DNA from: Microcebus murinus
Taxonomy: Eukaryota > Chordata > Mammalia > Primates > Cheirogaleidae
NCBI RefSeq assembly: GCF_040939455.1
Contig: NC_134116.1
Coordinates: 68,138,400 to 68,202,399, forward strand
Length of the DNA: 64,000 nt
Reading direction: 5' to 3'
The notes under the pieces are model-generated. The model made no database searches. It saw only the letters and a list, made by a program, of their open reading frames with translations, and was not told the origin of the DNA. A program made the position numbers and the translations under genes. Each line of letters starts with the position of its first letter. Within the stretch, counting starts at the first letter, position 1. Positions 25,411-36,545 of the stretch are shown here, piece after piece.

Positions 25411-25789
25411 TGTTAAGTTTTTTAATGAGTTGTCCAGTTGATGGACCTCTGGGTTGTTTCCACTTTTTGGCTATTATGAATAATGCTGCCATGAACATTC
25501 ATGCACAAGTTTTTGTGCATGAATAGATATGTGTGGATATCCACCCAAGTGTGGATGGATATGTGTTTTCATTCTAAACACATATCCACATATCTAAACA
25601 CATTCTAATCGAGAATACACATCTAGAAGTGGAATTGCTGAGTTATAAGGTAATTCTACATTTAAACTTTTGTGGAATTGCTAGACTTTCCCTAAGCAAT
25701 TGAATTATTTTATATTCCCCCCAATAGTGTATGAGAGTTCCATTCTCCACATCCACATCCTCTCCAACACACTTGTTCACTTATTATCC

Positions 25790-25920
25790 ACCCCCCGCCC
25801 CCAGGGATGAGGTCTCTTTATATTGCCTGGGCTGACCTCAAACTCCTGGACGCAAAGGAGTCTCCCATCTCAGCCTCCTATGTAGCTGGGACTACAGCTG
25901 TGCACCACCATGCCAGGCTG
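25790..25920 (-). mobile_element. Alu monomer-like relic (FLAM type), antisense
   Basis: GATGAGGTCTCTTTATATTG CCTGGGCTGACC, CTCAAACTCCTGGACGCAAA, GTAGCTGGGACTACAG and CACCACCATGCCAGGCTG are the reverse of one 7SL-derived arm. It is nested in L1M. Confidence 0.75.
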
Positions 25921-26234
25921 CTATCTGTGTTTTCAATTATAGCTATTTTAGTTCGTGAGCAGGGGTATCTCATAGTGGTTTGGATTTACATTTTTCTGAT
26001 GGCTAGTATTGTTGAATTGAGCATCTTTTAACATGCTTATTGTCCATTTATATACCTTCTTTGAAGAAATATCTGTTCAGATCTTTTGCCCATTTTTAAA
26101 TTTGATTATCTTTTGTATTATTGAGTTATAAAAGTTATTTATATATTCTAAATACAAGACCCTTATCAAATATATGACTTGCAGATATTTCCTCCCATTC
26201 TGTTGTGTTTTTCACCTCTGCAATGGTGCATCTT

Positions 26235-28485
26235 AAAGTACAGAGTGGCACTTTACTTTTACATGTTGCATTTCATACATGATCCGTGTGCAAATTAAAG
26301 ATACCAAGGGAGTGAAATAGGCTGCAGCCCTCCTTTGGAATTCAGAAATGAGGACTAAGAATTTCATGGTATTCATGGCAGGGCATAAAACTTAATAGTT
26401 AGCCATCACAGAACATGGATGTAATGACCTTTGACATTAATTTAACATAATCCATTAAGGCAAAAGTATAGAATGGTATTTCAAACCACAGAATTTATAT
26501 ATATGTGTGTGTGTACATACATGTAGATATATACATATATACACTTATGCACACACATATGAGTAGATCATAGATGCACATAGTATGAATTCAGAATTAG
26601 CTGTCACAGACAGACAAGAGGACTAATAACACACAGGGCACCCCATGTATCTCTGCTAGAGATGCTTTCACTAGGCATCTTTACCAAGATCAACACAACT
26701 TTTTAAAGTCGAGAAAGCTGTTTGGTGAAATGAAGAGCTTACTCATCTGTTTGTTTGCTAGGCTTAAGTAATACCTCTTCTCCCCTGGCTCTGATTTACT
26801 TGAGTGCAGCGACTTGAGTATCCAATTTGAATGAGTGGAAATGAACCAGGAAGGAATGAGTGGAAGAAAGCCTTGACTAACTATCCTTTTAAGGTGCCTC
26901 AATTCTCTCAGCTTCATTATTTTTTGAGGCATGCAGATCTAAATTTAACTACTAATGTAGTTAGTTTCCAGGCAATTGTCAGGCACTATTATCTTGACCT
27001 AATTTCTTTCTAATATTGACTGGTACTGTGCTCAGAGAAATATTGAAAGGAGGTGGCATGAAGCATATGTGGTCCATTATTTTTTCCACATAATTTAAAA
27101 GCTATTCTTTGATTAATTCTTATCAATCTAGAAGAGGCTATCCAGACTACAACGTATTGGCATCCCATATAATATTTTTTAACTGAATAGTATTTTTGTT
27201 TGATGTATCATGCCTATATTGAAGTATATTATAAGAAAGGCCTAATGTGTATGTATGTATGTGACTTGAAAAGACCTTTAAGCAGTGGTATGCTGGTGAA
27301 TGCTTGACAACTAGCTTTCTTAGGGACAAAAAGCCCTCCTTTTTGTAGCATTTTACTGATTTGCACAGTGTAAATTCTTCCACAGTGGCTGATTTCAAGA
27401 TACCGATGTAACATAGCTGGACTCAGAGTTGGGAAGAAACATTCACAAATGTATTTCATTAGGTGATTTGAGCTAGAGCAAATCAGCTCCTGAATACCAC
27501 TACCAGTAGGATAAGCACACTTCTCCAGAACAAGAGTCTCTTTTATTTTGTGGGTACAGTAAATTGCACACTGGATCAAATTTTAATTCTTGTATTTATG
27601 CTACAAAGCTTGGAGGACAAATTGAAAGCTAACTTAAAATAATATATGTAGGGTTTTTTATTATATGCCTTTTGTGGCCTCATTCCTAGGTCTATGTGAT
27701 TTTAAATTAATCCTTGTTTTTATTTATTTATTTTTGCTCCTATTTTTAATTCATTCTGTCCTTTTAAATTTGTAAGCTATTTCAATTACTTTTTGGAATG
27801 AGTTATAATAGCTGTAAATAAAATAATGAATAATACTTGTACAAATCAGACACAGAGTAGAAATAAAAGATGAAGTATTAAAAAATACCTTGGCTGAAAC
27901 TGCAAGAAAGGAGGTAGCATATCAACTCCACCTCTACCCAGGTATGAGCAATTTACTTCCCTCTCTGGTCCTCAGTCTATTATAATCCGGTATGTCAGGA
28001 TGAGTTCTAATGTTATTCAAATTATACATAATTTTGTGATTCCAAAAGCTACTGGTTCTTTGTAAAACTAGAGGCTATTGATATTTAACAAAGTTTAAAT
28101 AAATTATGTAGTTTCATTCCTATGTTCAAATGATTTTAATATTAAACTCAATTTTAGCTTTTGCAGATTGCTATTGGCTCACTGGTGTTGACAGAAAAAC
28201 TTGTGGGTGCATATTGTTAGCTTTTTATAAAATGACATTTCATCTGTAGGCAGAGTAACAAATTTTGAATTTTATGCATGAAGAGATTGATAGCTGGCAC
28301 AATTATTAATTTCTGCAGGCTTCCTGTTAGTGGTATATGATTTGGAAAAGACATTTGCATTTATACTCTAATAAAAGAAGGCTCTATCCTCTCCTTTAAT
28401 TTTGGAAAGCAAAATACTTTAAGCAACTCTAATTTAATAGTCCTAATACCCAGGGATATGTTAGCAATTCATATGAGCAGGTGGC
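26235..28485. other. Mostly single-copy sequence with a (TA/TG) tract
   Basis: 26498-26560 is an interrupted TATATG/TGTG/ACATAC microsatellite. Overlapping antisense open frames at 27147-27398 and 27229-27579 (83 and 116 codons) are among the longest frames outside repeats, but show no domain, start context or codon signature I recognise, so I treat them as chance. Confidence 0.4.
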
Positions 28486-28489
28486 AATG

Positions 28490-28690
28490 GCATGGTAGAA
28501 AGTGTTCTGGGATTGTCAGAATTTAGGCTTGAATTCCAGCTATGCCTTGATAACCACTTGACCTTGGAGAAGGAACGTAATGATCTAAGGCTTAACTTGA
28601 TGTTGCAATATCAGTTCCTTTCAGGACTGATTTGCAGAACAGAGGAAGTAATAGACTAAATTTCTTTAGCATAGTTCCAATTTGGCAGAC
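28490..28690 (+). mobile_element. MIR SINE, sense, decayed
   Basis: GGCATGGTAGAAAGTGTTCT GGG, then TTTAGGCTTGAATTCCAGCT ATGCC, then ACCACTTGACCTTGGAGAAG, follow the MIR 5' and core order. The 3' part is weak. Confidence 0.55.
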
Positions 28691-29312
28691 GTAAACATTT
28701 TTAAAAATCCGCTCCTCACTGGTCTTTTCATATGTTCTTTAGTGCAAAATTTCTCAGTCATATTCAAAGGCTTAGTTTAAATCAAATGGCATGGGAATCT
28801 TTTCTTCCCAAACACCTTCAGGCAGCTATGCTCCTTCTTGACTTTTTTCACTGGAATAAATTTAGGTAAAATATCTAGTCATAGGTATGCTAAACCTGGG
28901 GGGGTGGGTGGGAGGCAAAGCATTGCAGGCCTTACTTCTAACAGGTGAGGGCCTATAAATATTCTAAATGAAAAAGGCTGCTTAGCTATTTTTTCCTACT
29001 GCTTAACTACATAAAAATCACATTTCTAATAATCTCATATATCAAAAATATTATCACCTATTCACAATTTGGGAATAATTGCCTTTATTCTGATTCCATA
29101 TTGCAAGAGGACATAATACAGATGTTCTTAGAAGTTGGACTTAAAGAAAAAAATAAAAAGGAAAATCCTTTAAAATGTTTTTCTTGGTCGTATGTTCCAA
29201 AATAAAGCTTACTATGGAAGATACTGTTATCACCTTATTTTTAAAATGTGTTGAAGAAGGAATGTATCCAATAGCCGACTTGCAGGAGTATCATTTAAAT
29301 GCAATTGTGGAT
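28691..29312. other. Single-copy sequence
   Basis: No named repeat or gene is recognised. A G-rich patch GGGGGGGTGGGTGGGAGG lies near 28899. Confidence 0.4.
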
Positions 29313-29315
29313 ACC

Positions 29316-30138
29316 TAGAGCCAAGATGGCAGAATAGAAGCAGCCCACACATACCACTTTCTGGGAGAAGATAAAAAACTGCAAGTGGATGCTCACCTAT
29401 AGATGGCCCCCTTTGGAGAGAGCGTCTTAAATCCTGGAGAACCAACAGGAGACACTCAGAATGATGGGGATGGGGAGATCCACTTGCCAAGATTGGAAGG
29501 TACCTTGGGGAGATGTGGGGAAGTGATAAAGGACAGAGGCCCAAGGCCTCACACTCCCCGTGGGGACACTGTGACACAAGATGTGAGTGGCCCACCGCCA
29601 CCACCATGGGGCCCTGTGCTGATCAGGGAACTGCTTGGAGACCTTCTGGTAAGGTAGCATCAGAGAGCAGGCTCAGCAGGGACCCTATGGCCTCAGTTCC
29701 CCGGTTGCCATAGCTCTCCATCTATACAAGGATGGGCTTCACAGCAGCTGCCCCAGTGTCACCCCATGCCTGGATGGGGAGGGAGCAGGGAGAGCAGGTC
29801 CTTTCAAGTGCCAATGACTGGGAGTTGCTGCCCCCACCAAAAAACTTGAACAGGGCTCAAGAGGTCCCACGGTAGCAGCCTCGTCGGAATCCATATAAGG
29901 AGAGAGCCAACAGCCATACAGCAACCCGAGCCCCCACAGCCCCTAATGTGCACATATGGGAAGTAACATTCATCAGGTGTTGGGCGGGTGGGAGGGCGGA
30001 GGAGGGGATGGGTAAATCCACACCTAACAGATGTGGTGTGCGCTGTCTGGGGGGTGGGCATGCTTGTTGGGCGGTGCAAAGGCAATTTATGTAACCAATT
30101 TTTGTACCCATGTAATACTCTGAAATTTTTTTAAAAAG
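29316..30138 (+). mobile_element. L1 5'UTR joined to L1 3'UTR, both ORFs missing
   Basis: The start GAGCCAAGATGGCAGAATAG matches the conserved 5' end of primate L1s and is followed by about 620 bases of GC-rich, ATG-poor 5' UTR-like sequence. At about 29943-29946 this joins directly to AATGTGCACATATGGGAAGT, which lies about 20 bases past the ORF2 stop in the other lemur L1 tails here, and then runs through the standard 3' UTR to TAATACTCTGAAATTTTTTT. ORF1 and ORF2 (about 5 kb) are absent. No GT-AG trace is obvious at the join, and I found no clear target-site duplication. Open frames of 60-101 codons inside are not L1 proteins. Confidence 0.8.
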
Positions 30139-30139
30139 A

Positions 30140-33100
30140 TGTAGGGGTAGAAATATTAACATTAGCTTTGCTCTTTGCCAACTGTTTGACCAAAGACATA
30201 GCTATTAATTTCTGAATTTCAGTTTTATACTTTGTTAAAAATAAATGAAACTTATGATACCAAGCTAAGCTTTAAATATTAATGAATAATAATAAAATAA
30301 TGTACGTGAAATTGGCTAGCATTTCACTTGAGGTTTTAATTTAATCCTTTGTCTTTCCATTCCATACCTCCTCTTCCCTTTCCCATACCCTGTAGTGAAA
30401 ATATCATGAGTGTTGGAGACAGAAAGACCTTGTTTTGTATCAATAGTTTGGATCGATACTTTAGATTAATAATTAGATCATTATCAAAATAATGTGACCT
30501 TTAACATAATACTTAAATTCCGTGAAATTTAGGCTTATCATTATCTATCAAATAAGGATGTAACTGTGCATTTGATTTTCCAAGATTGAGTGAAGATTTG
30601 ATTATTGTTTATTATTATTAAATTTATTACTATTATTTAGTTAATGTTCCAGGAACCTATCAGATATTTTTACTGTGGTAGGTCTCATTATTCATTATAA
30701 TTTCTTTTTTATCTTTATCATTTGTATTTTCTTTTTTTTTTTTGCACAACCCCACCGGCCCCATTTCTATTTTCTATACATGCTTTTTTATTATTTCTTT
30801 TTAATTACTTTGGGAAAATACAAAATAAATATTCTTCAGGATTCTACATAAGATATTGGTTTTGGTGTTATTCTATATTTTTATGTAGGCTTTCTATTTT
30901 GGGCCACAGCAAAAATTAAATGGTGTCTAAATATGGCTTTCTGTTAGTAAATGAAGGCAACATAAAATGTGATGTATGACTCACTTGGCTGACACACTTT
31001 TTTACTTAATGAAATAAAAGAAAAAGAAACCCTTCAGAGAAATTACATTGTTAGTTAGAGTGAAATGGAAAGATTTCTGAATTCCCAATTTATTTTTTTC
31101 CTTTCTTTTAATCCTTTCTTTAACTACCTGCAAGCTTTGAACACCACAAAATGTTTTATAAAAAGCAGTCAATATAGAATAACCATTTTATTTTAATATT
31201 GATGAACATGGATATTTTAAGACCTAATAAATCATAAGAATTAGTCTTTAATTCAACAACTCATTCTGTTATGTTATCCATTTTTTATGCATCCATAAAT
31301 CATAAATAATATTTGCCCTTGCTTATCCATTTGGACTACAGGAATGATGAAATAACCTATATATAATTTTAGAATTCATAAATTGGTAAGGTGTTGCTAA
31401 TAATACCTGAAGAAAATAATACTATCGAAGCAACTAACACATTAAAAGATAATAAATTATTCTGTGGTATAGCTGACATAAATCTCTTGTTACTAAATAA
31501 TGTGTACAATCCAGCAGAGGTTTCTATGCTATTTTTTAATCCCAAAAGTAAAGTAAAATTTCCAGGAAAAATAGCAGGTGAGTTTTAGAATATTAAACAC
31601 ATTGTTGGAAGAAGTGTAAATTCTTGTTTAGAAATAAAATTTTTGGCAGTCTAATTTCAAAGGAAGCACATATACTTCCAGTGTCTACCAGTTGTGTAGT
31701 ACTAAAATAAAGCTATCCATATTTTTCAAAAATTTTCAATAACCATGCAGCTGTGAATCACACAAGCTAAATTAAATCAATATGTTGAAAGAAAAGGAGT
31801 TTGATGATGGCACTAATCAGTGAGTATTTAAGTGATGTAAGGACTGAGAAGCCAAAATAAAATGAGGGAGGAAAAAATAAATCATAGACAACAGATAGTT
31901 TGTAACTAGGGCAAGTCAGTGGCTCTAATGGACATACTTTATAAAACAGCATGAAAAGCGTTGCTTAAAATATTGTGCCCACAATTGTCACTTCTTCTCT
32001 TACTCAGAGGATAATATACAACATTTATAATTTTATTATCTCAAACTAATCAGTTTTGGATAGAATTCTGAAAAAATCGTTTAAGATCTTCATGAGATCT
32101 CAGTACTACATGTGATTAGGTGCTATAAAATGAATTTGATATAGGTTGGTTTCAAGCATGATTTATTTTATATTTTCTAACTCTAGAGAAAATAAATGAG
32201 TCATACTTAAAAACAATTTCAACAATTAGCAAGTATCCAAGGCCTGGATGATGTTAGATCAATATAGTAGGAGATTGCTTTGATAAATAATAATTTCAAT
32301 GAGGAAATACTAAAAATATTTCTTTAAACCATCAAATACAGAATCATTATGGCACTGGAATGGATGGTTGCAACAAAAATTCTGCTCATGAAAAAATAAA
32401 AAAATGTTTTGAGTCATATAGTCATTTAGGAATCTATATTCAAATATTAAATATATATGATTTACATTTGAATTTCTCTTTCAATACCACATTTTATATA
32501 ATAACATACAGTATGCCTCAGGTTCCTTGTACATAAAATTAAGATAATAATGATAACTTCCTCATATTTTGAAAAGAATTAGTATATTTTCTTTTGCTCA
32601 AAATTATAGTCAAGGAAATGACGGCTGAGACTTGGAATTTTGGCTATACTATTGAACTCTTGTAAACTGGCAAAGGATAAAATAAAAAGGAAAGAGCACA
32701 TGAAAAAGTATAAATAGGGTAAAGTAATATAATATACAAGAGACTCTCTTTAGGACTCATATATTAGAATTTCGAGGAATGTATTTGGCCCAATGCTTTA
32801 CTTATGGTGATATTTAGTTATAGTGTGTGCTCCATAATGAATCACACAATGAAAATTCAGCCACAAAAATTTCCTCGAGGAAACCAAAATTATTCTAAAT
32901 AAAAAACACAGCACACACTCAAAGGAAATAATATTTGTAATGCCATTTACAATTATGAAAATAATTAATTGGAAAAAAACTTTAATATTATAATTCCAAA
33001 GTTATATATGGATTTTGATTTTGATTATTAACTGTCATGCATTATATATTCAATTTAAATTAAAAAATCACAAAAAGATTTCCAGCTAAATTAATTAATT

Positions 33101-33380
33101 AGGAAATTTTTATCTGTGAAGAAAACTGTATTTCACATACAGTTTTAAGTATGAAGTATACTAGACCAAAATCATATGTACTAATACATTTAATTAAAAA
33201 AATATACTATTGTCAATAATTTTAAGGCTCCATTTTGCTACTTCTTAATTGCATTCCCCTTCTTCTTCCCTGTTGCTCTACTATCAATGTTAACTGCATC
33301 TCTGATTTTTGCTTATCTTTTTCTTGCTTTTCATTATAATTTTATCACATGTCTATGTCTGTAAAAGCAATATTTATTAA
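30140..33380. other. AT-rich single-copy sequence
   Basis: A long stretch with no repeat I can name and no coding frame of interest. A short T run followed by GCACAACCCCACCGG occurs near 30731-30756. Confidence 0.4.
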
Positions 33381-33384
33381 ATTA

Positions 33385-34085
33385 TATAAATACACTCATA
33401 TATATACATTTTTAGGTACTGTAATGCTGTATGTACTATAGGCATTCTTCTGCCTTACTTTGTGCTCTTAATATTATGTTTGGGAATCTCATGCTTGTTG
33501 ATGCCTCTAATTCTCATTTATCTACTATCACAGTAATATCATATTTGCATGAATATATTAAAGTGCAAAGTCCAAACAGGCAGACTATTTTCAGTTTTTG
33601 TACCCTGCAATGATATTCTTAGAAATGCCTCCTGATACTCATTTACATGAGACTTTCTTGAGTACCTTCCTAAGATTGAAAATACTTGATCTTAAGTATG
33701 CATATCTTCCAAATTACCTGAGAAGATAGTTTCACACTGTATTCAAAAGTGCTTATACCCAAATACAGCCCCAATAGCCATATGTAAGAATTCTCATTGC
33801 TGTATGTTCCCACCAAAACATGGTACTTTCCAGATATTCTACTTTTTGTTCAGTGTCAAACAGTATTTAATTTGGTTTTAATTAGTTTTTCATATTACTA
33901 ATGAATTTGGTTATATTTTCATGTATTTATTGACCATTTATATCTTCTCTTTCATGAAATGATTATATCTTTTATGTTTATATTATATTTATGTTTTGAC
34001 TTTGCCTTGATTATTATGCTTTTTTCTTTTTTTTTCTATTGTGTATACACATATTCTTCTTCTTGTGTTATTTTTTTCTCCTGAT
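33385..34085 (-). mobile_element. Old L1M ORF2/3' region, antisense, decayed
   Basis: The order ...AGAATTCTCATTGCTGTATGT TCCCACC, TTTCCAGATATTCTACTTTT, GTATTTAATTTGG, then TTTTCATGTATTTATTGACC ATTTATATCTTCTC is that of antisense L1M ORF2 C-terminal sequence. Strongly diverged. Confidence 0.45.
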
Positions 34086-34089
34086 TTGT

Positions 34090-34640
34090 TCTTCTTACAA
34101 AAGAACTTTTACTGAAAGATAGTTTTGTTTGGTATGAAAATGTAGGTAGATAGTTCTATTTCCTAGCATTTTAAAAGGATTATTTCAACGTATTCTGGTT
34201 TTCTTTGTGATTCCTTTGTATAAGATCTGTCCTTTCTTGTTTGCTAAATTGAATATTTTCTCTTGGCCTTAGTGCTTGGCATTCTCACTGCAATCTGACT
34301 AGAAATTGACTTATTTTTCTTTTTATCATAAAAATTTGCTGAGGTATCTGAATTCAAGTCTTAAAGTCTTTCAGTTTTTCTAGACTATTCTCAGATAGTA
34401 TATCCTTAAACTATCCCTTACTTTCCTATTTTGGAATTATGTTAGAGGAATATTAAATTTTCTCATCTGATTCTAAATATGTATTATATTCTCTTTGGTA
34501 TTTTACATATCCTTATATCTTGACACTATTTTATGTGTAACTTTGTAGGTATATCGTTCAGTCATTTTCTGTCAGTCATAAAATCTGCTGTATTTCTCAC
34601 CCATTGGTGTTTTATTATTTTTTAAATTTCTAGAAGTTCC
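34090..34640 (-). mobile_element. L1M/HAL1 ORF1 region, antisense, decayed
   Basis: CTAGCATTTTAAAAGGATTA TTTC, TATTCTGGTTTTCTTTGTGA and the following segment parallel the antisense ORF1 C-terminal region also seen at 19690-20520. Divergence is high. Confidence 0.45.
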
Positions 34641-34669
34641 TTGGTCCATTTTTAAATCTTTCTAGATAT

Positions 34670-36545
34670 TATTTTTTGATTTTTAAGATTTCTTTTAAAT
34701 TTCAAAATATTAAAAGGGTACAAATGTTTTTTGTTACATGGATTGACTTTGTAATGCTTGAGTCACAGCTGTAAGTGCTCCCACCACTGAAATAGTGTTC
34801 ATTGTACATTTTAGGTAGATTTTCACCTGTCCTGTCTTCTACCTCCTCACCACTTGATTTCCACTGAGTTTTATTTCCTTCTGTGTGTACGTGTGCTCAT
34901 TGGTTAATTCCAATTTAATAGCGAGTACATGTGGTGTTTGCCTCTGCATTCTTTATATACTTCACTTAGGATAATGGTCTTCAGTTCCATCCAAATTTTT
35001 GCAAAAGGTATTAATGGCTTAATAGTACTCCATGGTATACATATAAGACATTTTGTTAATCCACGCATGCATGAATTGATGGATACTGGGTTGATTCCAC
35101 ATCTTTGCAATTATGAATTATGCTGCAATAAACATTCAAGGGCAGTGTCTTTTTGATAGACTTTTTTTCCTTTGGGTAGATACCCAGTAGTGGGATTGCT
35201 GGATTGAATGATGGTTCTATTTTTAGTTCTTTGAGGTATCTCCATACTGTTCCCCATAGAGGTTGTACTAATTTGCAATGCCTCTAATAGTATATAAGTG
35301 TTCCTTTCTGCATCCACACCAGCATCTATGATTTTGGGGCTTTTTAATAAAAGCCATTCTAACAGGGGTAAGATGATATATCATTGTGGCTTTAATTTAC
35401 ATTTCTCTGATGATTAGTGATGTGAGCATCTTTTCATATGTTTATTGGCCATTTGTCTATCTTCTTTTGAAAAGCTTCTGCTCATGTCTTTTGCCTACTT
35501 TTTAATGGGGTTGTTTTTTTTCTTGTTGACTTGTTTGAGTTCTTTATAAATTCCGAATATTAGCCCTTTATCAGATGTATAGTTTGTGTATATTTTCTTT
35601 CATTCTGCAGGTTGTCTATTTGCTCTGTTCATTATTTCCTTAGCTATGCAGAAGCCTTTTAATTTAATCAAGTCCCATTTATTTATTTTTGTTGTTGCTG
35701 TGATTGCTATTGGTGTCTTGATCATAATTCTTTGCGTAGGCCGATATCTAAAAAAGATTTCTTTACATTTTCTTCTAGAATTATTATGATTTTATGCCTT
35801 ACATTTAGATCTTTTATCCACCTTGAATTACTTTTTGTGAGTGGTGAGAGATATATATCATGTTTCATTCTTCTGCATGTGGCTATCCAATTTTCCAGCA
35901 CCATTTATTGAATAGGGATTTTTTTCCCCAGTGTATATTGTTGTCTGCTTTGTCAAAGATGAGTGGCTATATGTGAGTAGGTTTTGGGTTCTCTATTATG
36001 TTCCATTCATCTATGTCTCTATTTTTGTTCCAATACCTCTTTTGGTTACTATAGCCTTGTAGTATAATTTGAAGTATGATAACATGATTGCTCCAGATTT
36101 CTTCTTTTTGCTTAAGATTGCTTTGGCTATTCAGGATCTTTTCTGGTTCCAATCAAAGTATAGAATTATTTTTTCTAGATATGTTAAATATAAGTTTGGT
36201 ATTTTAATGGGAATTACAATGAATTTGTAAATCACTTTGGGTAGTACAAACATTTTAATAATGCTTATTTTAGTGATCCATGAACATGATATGTTTTTCC
36301 ATTTGTTCTTGTCATCTGTGATTTCTTTCCTCAGCATTTCATAGTTCTAATTATAGAGATCTTTTACCTCCTTGGTTACGTATAAACCAAATTAAACAGC
36401 CCATCAAAAAAATAAAGCACTATGACCAAGTGGGCTTCATCCCAGGGATGCAGGAATGCTTCAATATACATACATAAAGCAATAAATGTGATTCACCACG
36501 TAAACAGAGGCAAAAACAAAGACCATATGATCATCTCAATAGTTT
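34670..36545 (-). mobile_element. Older L1 with 5' inversion
   Basis: 34670 to about 36383 is antisense L1 (3' UTR with TTAAAAGGGTACAAATG, then ORF2 C-terminus and thumb-like region). About 36384-36545 is sense ORF2 from the RT domain ([21 protein letters not shown] with stops). In ORF2 order the sense part lies upstream, as expected for twin priming, but about 160 codons between the two pieces are missing. No target-site duplication was found by eye. It is more diverged than the lemur-specific copies. Confidence 0.8.

Larger units (their letters stand above)
24457..26230 (-). mobile_element. Old L1M, antisense, with three nested SINEs
   Basis: Starts with the reversed 3' end ATTGAGATATAATTCACATA CC and continues with CATAGAAATAGAATCATAA, ACATTCCATTGTATGGATAT, GGGTTGTTTCCACTTTTTGG, AGAAGTGGAATTGCTGAG and CATTTTTCTGATGGCTAG into antisense ORF2 C-terminal sequence up to CCTCCCATTCTGTTGTG. 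The collinearity across the nested SINEs is good. Between 25497 and 25588 it carries unusual inserted inverted repeats. Confidence 0.8.

Noticed and set aside
27147..27579. Overlapping antisense frames of 83 and 116 codons outside any recognised repeat.
   Set aside because: Two frames of the same strand are open together, which is typical of chance. There is no domain, start context or splice context. I left it as unannotated sequence.
29230..30162. A cluster of frames of 60-125 codons on both strands in GC-rich DNA that could be mistaken for an exon or CpG-island gene.
   Set aside because: The region is an L1 5' UTR/3' UTR chimera. The frames do not match L1 proteins and occur on both strands.
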